Assembly: GCA_016630955.3 (NCBI GenBank)
Contig: CM049994.1
Coordinates: 1,426,001 to 1,490,000, forward strand
Length of the DNA stretch: 64,000 bases
Reading direction: 5' to 3'
Origin: Didymella arachidicola
Lineage: Eukaryota; Ascomycota; Dothideomycetes; Pleosporales; Didymellaceae
Each line of letters starts with the position of its first letter. Within the stretch, counting starts at the first letter, position 1. The position numbers and the translations under genes are program-made. The notes under the pieces are model-generated. The model worked only from the letters and a program-made list of their open reading frames with translations. It ran no database searches and was not told where the DNA came from. This document shows positions 32,053 through 41,515 of the stretch, piece by piece.

Positions 32053-32641
32053 CGTTTGCACATATTATGTTGACACAGTGTGTTGGGTGGAGCAGTATGG
32101 TTTTTGGAAGTTTGGTTTGAACACAAATGATACTTTGAGCACGAAGCATCGGCGCAAAGACATTGGTGGATACTTTTCTCTTCATTGATCTGGAAGACAC
32201 ATAGTTGCAGCCACAGTACCTTCACCGGTGCATCAATGCTTTTCTAGCGGTTTCAGAAGATACCATGTCTCTCGCCGTTGATTTGGATGCATCCATGCTC
32301 TGATAACCAATTCAAAGCTGTATTTCCCCTCCAAATAAATAGTTATATGAGCGAGAACCTCTTTGTTGTGAATCCTGCTGTTACTAGACTTAAGTTGCTC
32401 ATCTGCTGTACAATCTCAAGTTTGATGGCCTTGCCGAATATCAAAGTAGCCCTGCAGAATAACTTTCTCCTCCAAATAGTAAACGTAGCAACAGAGGAAT
32501 AAATGGACATGGAGACGTAGCATTTCATGACATGCAATATCGACTCTGACCACAGCCCAGGTGCCATCACCTTTGACTTGCGTCGGCTTATTGAGGAGAA
32601 AATCATCTTAGCTAAATAGAATGTAAATATCTTGCCTTTTC
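32053..32641. other. AT-rich intergenic region
   Basis: Between the APH gene start and the monooxygenase stop. It is A/T-rich with no credible ORF, and presumably contains the APH promoter. Confidence 0.5.
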
Positions 32642-34354
32642 TCACTTGCCTGTCTCGGCATCAACGCCATACGCGCCTACCTCGATCGCCTTCTTCTCGT
32701 CCTTAATCGGGAAAACTTTCACCGCCTCATTTGCCTTGATGATGGCATCTCTTGCACCAGGCCATGTGGGACGCTTTCCAGTCTCAAAATACCTGAAAGC
32801 ATGCGCAGTCTCGACGCCGTTGTTCATCAGCCATGACATCTTAGGATCCTGCAAGAAGAACTTCCATCCCTTCCAGCCCCATCCAAGACTTTCCATGCCC
32901 GTACCAGCCACGTCATGCAAGAACTTCTGGAACTCCCAGGTCTTTACTGCGGACATTTCGAAGCCTGTAGGTTCTCGTCGGTACTGAGAAGCTAACCACT
33001 CATGATGGGCGTCGATCCATTTGTTCATGTCTGATTGGGGAGGCAGTGGATGTGTATGTCTGAAGATATTAGAAACGGCCATCGACTGCACATCGTTAAA
33101 TGAGAAGCCGTTATTCTTTCCGTAGGCGGAGTGGCAGAGTAAAGCCATCGATTCGGCATACTGCGGAGAGAAGATGTTCATCCAAAGACGCACGAGGTCA
33201 GGACCATCGTAATTTGGTGGACGACTTTGGTCAAGAAACGGCGCAACACCCAAGTTTGCAGTGTAGCCGGTGGCGCATATTACGGCGCCGATATCTTCGA
33301 GCTTTGAGCCGTCGTTGAGCTCAAGTGAGTGCGGGCCGGTGAAACGCTTGATGCCATGTACTGATGTGATCTTGCCCTCTTTGAGCAGAGGGATCAAACT
33401 ATTTGATGCTCCAGGCAGTGATAACGTTATTGACGGAGCCGGGAGTATACGCCAAGATGGATCCAACCCTCCCCAATGGCTGCGCATCAGGAGTCGCAGT
33501 GCTGTATCTGTGCTCCACTTGTAGATGTTCGGCAGGTAATGTTGTATGAAAGCGCCGATCTGTCTGCGCCGCCATGTCACCATGAGGTCTCCAGGCACGC
33601 CCTTCCGCCACGTGGGAAAGACATACCCTCCTCTTCGATGCGACATGTAGACCTTAGATGCCACAGGTAAGATGCTGTTAATGATGTCTGAGGCGCTGCT
33701 GGACATGCCGACGACGACAATATTCTTCCCCTCCAAGTCTTTTGTTGATCTAAACTTTTGTGCATGCATAAGCTGTCCCTTGAATAGCTCTTCCCCTTCG
33801 AAAGTAGGCACGACTGCTTGTGTCTGGTAACCATGACAGAAGACAACTTTATCGAATTCGTGTGTCTGTCGCTCGCTATTCACGAGCATTTCCAGTCTCC
33901 ATTTTGTGTTCTCTGCGTTTCGCGTAGCCCGCTGTATCGATGCACCGAATACAATGTCTTTCAGCAGGTCAAAGTGCTTTGCATACGACTCAATGTACTC
34001 TTGGAACTCCGCTGTAGACAGATGACTCGGATACTTCTCAGGTATTGGGAAGTCGGTCATACCACATGTGTACTTGCTGATAAGTGCGCGTGTCGATGGT
34101 AGTGCCGAGGTCATAGTCGTGTCATCGGTGTACGCCCAAAGGCCACCGACTCGCTGTCGGCGCTCATAGCAGGTGACTTTGAAACCATCCTCACGCAGAG
34201 TTTTCAACATAGACACTCCACATGTACCTATGGGTGCTGTCAGTCGTGAAGGAACGCCAAGGGCCGAACGCTCACCTGCTCCCACGACTGCAACAGTTCC
34301 CAGTGCTGGCTGGCTCATCTTCGAAAGGCTTCTCACTCCCGCGGCGTACAACAT
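32642..34354 (-). CDS. Flavin-containing monooxygenase (FMO / Baeyer-Villiger type)
   Basis: Exons 34354-34276 and 34227-32642 (554 aa). A 48-nt intron (GTGAGC ... GACTGAC ... CATAG) splits the FAD motif. After removal it reads VAVVGAGTCGVSMLKTL, a correct GxGxxG. The intron has no stop and is a multiple of three, so the unspliced frame is also open. Further signatures are ERRQRVGGLW, the FMO fingerprint FKGQLMHAQKF (FxGxxxHxxxF), a second dinucleotide motif NIVVVGMSSSASDI for NADPH and CATGYTANLG. The C-terminal 150 residues (WIDAHHEWLAS, GWGWKGWKFFLQDP) are typical of fungal FMO-like proteins. These enzymes insert one O2 atom into N-, S- or carbonyl substrates; the substrate is unknown. An alternative start is the second Met at 34318 (MSQPALG). 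The gene sits between the APH-like gene and the asparagine-synthetase-type gene, all on the minus strand, which hints at a metabolic group. Confidence 0.9.
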   Translation of the reverse strand: MLYAAGVRSLSKMSQPALGTVAVVGAGERSALGVPSRLTAPIGTCGVSMLKTLREDGFKVTCYERRQRVGGLWAYTDDTTMTSALPSTRALISKYTCGMTDFPIPEKYPSHLSTAEFQEYIESYAKHFDLLKDIVFGASIQRATRNAENTKWRLEMLVNSERQTHEFDKVVFCHGYQTQAVVPTFEGEELFKGQLMHAQKFRSTKDLEGKNIVVVGMSSSASDIINSILPVASKVYMSHRRGGYVFPTWRKGVPGDLMVTWRRRQIGAFIQHYLPNIYKWSTDTALRLLMRSHWGGLDPSWRILPAPSITLSLPGASNSLIPLLKEGKITSVHGIKRFTGPHSLELNDGSKLEDIGAVICATGYTANLGVAPFLDQSRPPNYDGPDLVRLWMNIFSPQYAESMALLCHSAYGKNNGFSFNDVQSMAVSNIFRHTHPLPPQSDMNKWIDAHHEWLASQYRREPTGFEMSAVKTWEFQKFLHDVAGTGMESLGWGWKGWKFFLQDPKMSWLMNNGVETAHAFRYFETGKRPTWPGARDAIIKANEAVKVFPIKDEKKAIEVGAYGVDAETGK

Positions 34355-34752
34355 GCAGTCTTCCTAAAACCCAAGAATCTGGGAATCAACTGAATGTTTC
34401 TTGTGAAGAAGCACGACCACAATCTTGGTGGCTGACGTGAGCAAGGCGGTGCTGATGGAGCTATTTGGAGGTAGAGGCCTGATGATTACATGGCTGACCA
34501 ACGGCAGGACAAGGAGATGGCACTTAGGAATCAGGCGTATGATGGGTCGACCAAACTCTTGATCTCCAAGCAGCCAGGCATCGCGCTAATAGGCTACAAT
34601 ATTGAAATCGCACTTTCGGAGGAAATTAGCACATTGGTTGGTGTCAAGGATCGATAAGAAATGACAAGCATTTATTCAAGCAGAAGACAGGCACATTCAC
34701 TGAGAAGACATCTCAGGAGAAGACATCTCAGAGTATCGTGGATACGCAGTGT
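34355..34752. other. Intergenic region
   Basis: Promoter of the monooxygenase and 3' flank of the asparagine-synthetase-type gene. A short direct repeat AAGACATCTCA/GAAGACATCTCAG occurs at about 34703-34733. Nothing else was noted. Confidence 0.5.
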
Positions 34753-37027
34753 TCAAGGTGTTCTGACGGGCTCTGGTCCCGCCATTTCCATTCCAAAACG
34801 TTCTCCGATGACAACCCATTGCGCAACAGTGAACGCAAAGCGCATTGCGTTGGCGTCTTTTTGCCTGAAGGCTTTGTCGACGAGCACTTTGGCCTTGTCC
34901 CACTCAATGAAGCCGAGCCTTTGCACTCGATCTTTCGTCAATAACCCTGCGAGTAGTTTCTGCAGCGGACCATTTTCGGGATATGTGGTAGGTGCAGAAT
35001 ATGGCTGTGGTTTGTCAGCATTCCAGATGGAGTTGTGCAGATGTTTGCAGCCACTTACATGTTTCTTCCTCTTATACAGCTCTTCTGTGATAAATGGCTT
35101 ACTTGCTTCTCGCAATATCCATTTCTCCACGAACCTCTTCTCCTCGGCATCCCATCTGATCTTGACACTTGGGGGGAGCGCATTGACATACTCGGTCAAG
35201 TGGTGATCTAGAAAAGGCGTGCGAGCCTCGATCGAGTGCGCCATCTCTGTTCTATCTCCTAGACACGACAGGAAAATGTTGGAAAGATGACCCTTTTGCC
35301 ACACGTACAGTGCTGTGTGGAGCGGGTGCCATTTCTCGTTCATTACGTCTCTGACACGCCCATCGACAGTGTTCGCGATAGTCAGCTGTGGATTGCACGC
35401 ACCAAGATCTTTCGTCCAGTCTGAAAAGAGCCCATCAGCAGAGAAAGCCGTCATGGATGATACAGTCGTGATATCGTTCAGCATGCGTCGCGGAAGTGAT
35501 GGGCCGCGGTTCGCGCCATCTGCACCAATCGATTCATAATATGCACTAGCCTCCTCGTCAGTCTTAACGCATTGAGCCTTCCGAATATCTTCAGGGAGCG
35601 GATTCGACGGGTATGCGAGGTCGGGTTCGCGAAGATAGTCAGGCAGGTACATGGGGTAGCCGCCGAACTGCTCGTCTGCCCCTTCTCCGGTCAACACAAC
35701 CTTAAAACCAAGCTCTTGTGGCACCTCAGAAAGTGCATACTTCCCGACGTAGTTGAGATCGGGGTTGTGATGCTCACAATGCCAAGTGGCGTCTTCGAAG
35801 CGAGCCGCAAGCTCCGCCTCGTTCATATGTTTCTTGTAGTACTTCACGCCGAGATGGTCGGCTGTTCGGTTTGCGATCGCAGACTCGTCGAAGCCACTAT
35901 CTTCGTCGAAAGCTATACTGAAACAACTGACGCGCTCGGTCTCCTTGTCATTGCCCATTCGTTCGCCCTGTTCCTTGACAAGATGGGTGACCATGCCGGC
36001 AATGACCGAGGAGTCTATGCCACCACTCAAGTAAACACCGACAGGAACATCAGCACGGAGACGCACACGAATCGCGTTCAGCATCTGTTCTCTGACGCCT
36101 TCGATCATTTCCTGATCAGATCGCGTCTCTTTGAGAGTCTAACGAAGTCAGAGGCCAGTTCATCGGGAGTGTGGAGCTTATACCTTGAGTGGATAATCGA
36201 TGTCCCAGTATGGCCGTGACTCAATATTATCAAAGGACTGGCAAGTGATGTAGTGACCCGGGCGTATCTGGAAGTATTAGTACCACCGTCCGTCCGCGCA
36301 TTGCCAATTCTTTACTTTTTTGACGCCTTTAAAAATGGTGCGAGCGTCGTGATTCCATCCTGCCTCTTTCAAGCTCGCGACGTCCCACTCCGGCTTCCAA
36401 CCCAAAGGCAAAAAGGCTTTAGCCTCAGCAGCCACCAACAGCTTGTTGTCAACGAAGGTGTAGAACAGCGGCTTGATCCCATAGCGGTCTCGTGCCGCGA
36501 TAAACAACTGCGTGCGTGCATCGTAGATGCATAAGGCAAACTCTCCGCGTAATTTGCTGAGGAATGATAGCCCGTAGTACTTGTACAGCGCGATCACGAT
36601 CTCACAATCACTGCGACTCTTGAACTTGTAATCTGTCTTCTCGACTAAAGATGCACGAATGGCCTCATGGTCATAGAGCTCTCCATTCACGACTGCATGA
36701 ACGCTGCCGTCCTCATCGTGGAAAGGCTGTGCGCCATCCGGCGAAAGGTCATTGATGGCTAGTCTTACGTGCCCGAAAGCTGCGTTGAGCGTCAGTAAGA
36801 ACCTTTAAAGTGCAATGATGGTGCTGAAAGATCCTGAAAGATTGCAAGGACAGAGTACCAACTTTGTTGTCAGGGCTGATCCATTGGCCTCTCGAATCGG
36901 GACCTCGATGCTTGATGAGTTCAAGGCTATCGTCCAGCTGCTTCGCCAAAGCCTTCGTATCATTGAGGCAATCGGCAGCGTGGCCCTGGGCGCGGTCAAG
37001 GCTGACAATACAGCTGATGCCACACAT
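34753..37027 (-). CDS. Asparagine synthetase-type glutamine-dependent amidotransferase (AsnB family)
   Basis: Exons 37027-36859, 36779-36316, 36267-36184 and 36138-34753 on the minus strand (700 aa). Introns of 79, 48 and 45 nt all join in phase. The N-terminal class II glutaminase domain begins Met-Cys-Gly, so the nucleophile Cys2 is present. It contains IKHRGPDSRGQW, AFGHVRLAINDL, VNGELYDHE, SRSDCEIVIALY, LRGEFALCIYD and ARDRYGIKPL. The C-terminal ATP-pyrophosphatase domain has the PP-loop YLSGGIDSSVIAG, FDEDSGFDES, VLTGEGADEQFGGYP, EMAHSIEARTPFLDH and KWILREASK. It makes asparagine from aspartate and glutamine, or an amide on another acid; the 700-aa length exceeds yeast Asn1/Asn2 (about 572 aa). 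Many ascomycetes carry such longer paralogues. A pogo transposon starts 160 bp upstream of the ATG. Confidence 0.95.
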
Positions 37028-37186
37028 GACGGTAAGCAATTGAGTGGAACAGATGGGATTCCTGCAGGAACCAGATCGCTGTGCGACTCAAGATATCGGC
37101 CCCTTGTGGCCTTTGTCGCGTCACTAATGCGACTGCGCGTGACGTATGGGTGAGATAAGGAAATGCACTTGTATGATTCTGTATTA

Positions 37187-37226
37187 ACGTATGTGGCAAG
37201 CGAGCGGCGCACCCCACCAAGTTTGC
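37187..37226 (+). repeat. Left terminal inverted repeat of the pogo-type element
   Basis: Forty bases identical to the reverse complement of 38964-39003; preceded by the TA at 37185-37186. Confidence 0.96.
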
Positions 37227-37250
37227 GCACCCCTCTCATCTCAACGTACA

Positions 37251-38887
37251 ATGGCCCTGCGTAACGTTACTCAATTATTATCAAGTGAAGCAGATATTCA
37301 GCTTGCTATCTCATCTATCAATGCTAGACAGATCAAGGCAATCGTCTAGCTGCTACAGTCTACAATGTAGCCGAAACAACGCTCCGCCGCCGACGCGCTG
37401 GTGTACCTGCCCGACGCGATTGCCAGCCCAACTCAAAGAAGCTTACCCAGCTAGAAGAGGAGACAATTGTGAGCTATATACTTAACCTAGACCAACGTGG
37501 GTTTTCGCCTACGTACGCTGCTGTACGTGATATGGCTAATAAGCTGCTGGCTGCGCGCGGCGCTGGCCAGGTTGGGCAGAAGTGGTCAGCCAACTTTGTT
37601 AAGCGTACAGACAGTCTCAAGACGCGTTTCAATCGAGCGTACGATAGGCAGAGAGCTCTCTGCGAGGATCCTGTGTTAATCAGCCGCTGGTTTGAGCTGG
37701 TAGAGCAGACAAAGGCCAGGTACGGCATCTGTGATGATGACGTCTACAACTTTGACGAGGCAGGCTTTATGATGGGCAAGATTACAACCCAGCTTGTTGT
37801 GACAGGATCAGAGAGGAGAGGCAGGCCAAAGGCTGTGCAGCCAGGCAATCGTGAGTGGGTAACGTTAATTGCTGCAATTAACGCTGCTGGCTGGACGATC
37901 CCACCGTTCCTTATCTTTGCCGGCCAGCATCACTTGTCTGCATGGTACGAGGAGACAGAGATTCCACGCGACTGGGCGATTGCAGTTAGCGACAACGGCT
38001 GGACAACCAACGAGCTTGGAGTTGAGTGGCTGAAGCACTTTATTAAGCATACAGAGGCTCGGGTAGTAGGCGCACGTCGCCTGCTTATCCTTGACGGCCA
38101 CGAAAGCCACCACTCTCTTGAGTTTCAGCAGCTCTGTAAGGAGAACAACATCTACACGCTCTGTATGCCACCTCACTCATCACACCTACTGCAGCCTCTC
38201 GACGTTGGCTGCTTCTCGCCATTGAAGCGCGCGTACAGTCGTGAGGTGGAGAGCCTAATCCGCCACCACATCAACCACATCACAAAGCTCGAGTTTCTGC
38301 CAGCCTTCAAGGCAGCCTTCGATCAATCCTTCACGTCAGCTAATATCTCCTCAGCCTTTCGAGGCGCAGGCCTTGTTCCACTTCAACCAGACGTTGTTCT
38401 ATCAAAGCTTGACGTGCAGCTGCGTACACCTACTCCAGCTGCTCTACCAGAGGCTTTCTGGGAGGCTCGTACGCCGAGCAATGTACGTGAACTTAAGGCT
38501 CAATCAACGTTGATACGCAATCGCGTGCGACAGCACAAGAGCTCATCACCAGCTTCGATTATTGAGGCGATTAACCAGCTCAAGAAGGGGGCTGAGGTGA
38601 TGATGCTCTCAGCTGAGCTGATGCGCGATCGGATCACCAGCCTTGAGAGAGCCAACGAAGCAGCGTCAAAGCGTAAGCAGCGCAAGAAAAAGCGACTCCA
38701 GAAGCGTGGAGTCCTAATAAAGGGAGATGGAGAGGATATACTCGCTCAACGTGAAGCTGATCAGCAGATTGCTCATGAAGAGCGTCAGGGAGGAGAGCGA
38801 TCAGGCCTCAGCCGCCAGGCTCTGGCGCGCTGCACGAGGTGCAGGGAGACTGGCCACAACTCACGTACGTGCAAAAAGGATACCTAA
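37251..38887 (+). pseudogene. Pogo/Fot1 transposase (DDE superfamily) with one frameshift near its N-terminus
   Basis: The frame starts at ATG 37251 and runs to about 37343 (SSEADIQLAISSINARQIKAI is typical of the N-terminal psq-type DNA-binding helix). It then meets TAG at 37347-37349. The rest is in another frame from about 37343 to 38887 without stops: LAATVYNVAETTLRRRRAG, a CENP-B-type second HTH (TQLEEETIVSYILNLD, FSPTYAAVRDMANKLL), then the DDE core. The first Asp lies in YNFDEAGFMMG, the second in LLILDGHESHHS and the third in LLQPLDVGCFSPLK. The C-terminus has a coiled, Lys-rich part and a CCHC zinc knuckle (CTRCRETGHNSRTC). A single missing base explains the shift, so this copy is probably not autonomous unless the sequence has an error. 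The protein would otherwise be about 545 aa, usual for the family. Confidence 0.9.
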
Positions 38888-38963
38888 GATACTGCTTAAT
38901 CTACTCTATCAATTTGTATATATTATATGATTATGTTGTTGAGATATACGACTGCAGAGATGG

Positions 38964-39003
38964 GCAAACTTGGTGGGGTGCGCCGCTCGCTTGCCACATA
39001 CGT
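38964..39003 (-). repeat. Right terminal inverted repeat of the pogo-type element
   Basis: Reverse complement of 37187-37226 over forty bases; followed by TA at 39004-39005. Confidence 0.96.
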
Positions 39004-39005
39004 TA

Positions 39006-40228
39006 GTGGTGAAGCCTAGCGGCGGGTGCGGTCTCGGGACGATCTTTATTCCCTATCATCAGCATCTTGCCTTGAACTCTTAAGCAAGCATTAAGATCGA
39101 TGTTCGCCGTCGGCCTCGACGATAAGTTCAGTAGATGCTGAGCAAGACGATGAGTAGCAAGCAGACTGCTGTGCCCAAGAGAAAGCCGGCAGCAGTAGAG
39201 TCACTCAAGGTCCTCATCTACGCTCGCCTATAGTCACTGCTAAGCTCTTCCTCGAGACTTTGTTCGGAAAACTAAGAGAGCAGAGTAGCCTAGCTGATAT
39301 TATTACAGGTATCGCTAGGCATGCTGAAGATCTCCAGGGCATGGTTTTAGCCTCCAATTTTTGCTGACTCTCTAAGTGTACCAGAGACAATCTGTGCCCA
39401 CGAGCTTCGATCAAATGCCACCCTGACACTCCACTGAAAAAATAAAACTGATTAATTGGATATTGATCCTTGTTCTGATCTTGTCGACAATAGCCTGGAC
39501 GCCGTCGATGTCTTGGTATAGGCCTGATAGCGCTATGAACGTGATACCGAGCCTCTTCAACCCGTGGGAGCGTTGTATGGACCAGTTATCCTCTGGTTGA
39601 GACGATAGTAAATCCCAAATAGCTCTTGGATAATAAGTCGCTGCGCCAGCTGCAGATCCCGACCGGGAAAATATCTATGGCAGATGCTAGGAGAGCAACC
39701 TCGCCGTATGTCTACCTGCAAACCTTCCTGATGCTCAATCGCTTGTCCAATTCGAAGTGTTACGACCAGACCTTGTCGCAAAGATCACGAGGCAAGCGCA
39801 GCATGAGTGATCTTTTGGCGTTCCGCTGAGTACTGCAAAGAAGTGTCGGATATCATCTTCCTGCTATTGGAGGCGACTCTCATTCCCATGAATACCGCGC
39901 TCGGCGCAAACTCTACCATACCACTCGAGAGAGTCTTCAGATTCACCTGACCGTTGGTGCCTGGCGGTCCCATTCCAAGTGTCAACTGTTAGTCTGCTTT
40001 TTTGTGCGTGATGAGCGCGTTTGGGTGACGGAAGAGCTGTGCGGCGAAATGATCAAATCTTTGCGAATGATCCATGTGATGGTGCCTCAGCTGCCACATT
40101 AACAGTGACTACGCGTGTGTGACACGTACTCAGATGATTTGGAATCTAGAATTGATTTGTAAATCTAAAGGCTATTGCATGCCTAACAGAAGCATCGTAA
40201 TAACATATAACTCTACTTACAGTTTTAT
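39006..40228. other. Decayed, gene-poor region next to the transposon
   Basis: No intact gene. On the minus strand several pieces look protein-like but are separated by stops and frame changes. One is an open stretch at about 39420-39680 containing LKRLGITFIALSGLYQDID; another at 39700-39830 contains LPRDLCDKVW with TAA and TAG breaks. A further stretch at 39214-39429 contains WHLIEARGHRLSLVHLES. Stops of the type expected from C-to-T changes (TAA, TAG for Gln codons) are present. It may be a relic of a gene or repeat altered by repeat-induced point mutation; I cannot name the ancestor. Confidence 0.4.
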
Positions 40229-41098
40229 TTACATAACCTCCGGCTGCAACATTGGGACCCCGAACTTCGTCTTCTTTCCCTTGAATTTTCCAGCAGTTCT
40301 TTTGCGATCATCGCTCAGCACAGCGACAATTGGTTTTCCAACACATGCCTCATCGATCATGCTTCCTACCCAATACTCGCGGACCATAGCTTCTTTACAA
40401 AAGTGTACACAAGGAAGTGTCGGATTTGCGGTCGCCAGGTCCTGCTGTTGTCCTCCATCAACTTCCTCTAAAACCCCCTCGGTGGTGTCTGTCCCCCATA
40501 GCTCCTGTCGCCTGAGCGCCCGTTGCAGCTCGCCCTGCAGCCTCAGCACCAAGGGCAGGAGCCAGCTATACGTCACCGCGACGACGAGCCAGTATTGTCG
40601 TGCAACCTTTGTCCATCCAAACTCTCGAGAACGTCTGTTGATGGCTACAATCTTGCGCTGGAGCGCCGCATGCGCGTCGGCAAATTTGCGAACCCAGAGT
40701 ACGTCCGAGGAGTTCATTTTAGTGACGATCATGCTTAGGTGGATGTGAATATCAACATGGCGAGTTTGGATCTGGCGAAGCTTCGAGACAATGCGTTCTT
40801 TGGAGCCCGGCAGCTTGCCGATGCCAGCGAGCTGCAAATGCAGCTCGTTCTGAAGGGCAGTGCAGATGTGGTTTAGCTGCACCGCCTCATCGTGCTTGAG
40901 CGCGGCCCCGGCAATTTTCGTCGTCGGTGGGTTTGGCGCAAAGAGCCTGGTGATCGTGCTGAGCATCGTAGACGCGAGGGAGGCAGCCATTAGAAGTGCG
41001 GTTGAAGGGCGACTCGACAAGACTTTAGGAATTTCAGAACGGGGTGGGTGGACCCTGTTGCTCAACCGTGGTCGAGACATCTCTGCACTTTCGATCAT
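40229..41098 (-). CDS. Hypothetical protein, 289 aa
   Basis: Single open frame from ATG at 41098. I do not recognise a family. The N-terminus is basic and Ser/Pro-rich (SRPRLSNRVHPP). A long middle part (residues about 60-170) is amphipathic and probably helical (ALQNELHLQLAGIGKL, IVSKLRQIQTRHVDIHIHL). A hydrophobic stretch follows near residue 175 (QYWLVVAVTYSWLLPLVL) that could be one membrane helix. The C-terminus is basic (DDRKRTAGKFKGKKTKFG). Base composition and the regular heptad-like pattern favour a real gene over chance, but it lies beside decayed sequence and could be lineage-specific. It ends about 1.2 kb from the transposon and starts about 400 bp from the MTD1 stop, same strand. 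Confidence 0.5.
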   Translation of the reverse strand: MIESAEMSRPRLSNRVHPPRSEIPKVLSSRPSTALLMAASLASTMLSTITRLFAPNPPTTKIAGAALKHDEAVQLNHICTALQNELHLQLAGIGKLPGSKERIVSKLRQIQTRHVDIHIHLSMIVTKMNSSDVLWVRKFADAHAALQRKIVAINRRSREFGWTKVARQYWLVVAVTYSWLLPLVLRLQGELQRALRRQELWGTDTTEGVLEEVDGGQQQDLATANPTLPCVHFCKEAMVREYWVGSMIDEACVGKPIVAVLSDDRKRTAGKFKGKKTKFGVPMLQPEVM

Positions 41099-41515
41099 GA
41101 GTGCAGTCCGGTGTCGAGGTGACTTTCACTTCATCGCTCGAAAGTACATTGTGCGTTGCTGTACCCATGTCTTCTTAGTGAAACAGTCGCTGCAGACTGT
41201 GTAAGACTAGAATACAAAGAGACATTATATGGATCTGCAGACGAGTATACCTTGCTGTATACTTCACTGCGGCTAGTTTGCACGCCGTAAGCTGTCAAAC
41301 GGAATTGTAGCGACCTTGGGGACGAGCGCGCTTATCAAGTCCGAGTTCTGCCCACCCGTCGGCTTTTGGGAATCTCGAGGCCTAAGAGTTCGTACCTAGA
41401 TAGGCATTGCTTGGCCGTAATGTACTAGCAGCTGGAACGGAACTTTTATTTTGGCGGCTTGAGGCCTTCTATAGGGTATCAGAAACACAAGTAGGATAAT
41501 TTTGGTGCTGGCTTC
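41099..41515. other. Intergenic region
   Basis: Between the hypothetical gene start and the MTD1 stop, both minus strand. Nothing recognisable. Confidence 0.5.

Larger units (their letters stand above)
37187..39003 (+). mobile_element. Pogo/Fot1-type Tc1-mariner DNA transposon, complete ends, 1817 bp
   Basis: Both ends are present as 40-bp perfect inverted repeats (37187-37226 and 38964-39003), beginning ACGTATGTGGCAAGCGAGCG. The element is flanked by TA on each side (37185-37186 and 39004-39005), the target duplication of this superfamily. It encodes one transposase in the plus direction. Length, TIR size and protein match fungal Fot1/Pot-like elements. The identical TIRs suggest recent insertion. 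It lies in the upstream region of the asparagine-synthetase-type gene, which runs in the other direction. Confidence 0.96.
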
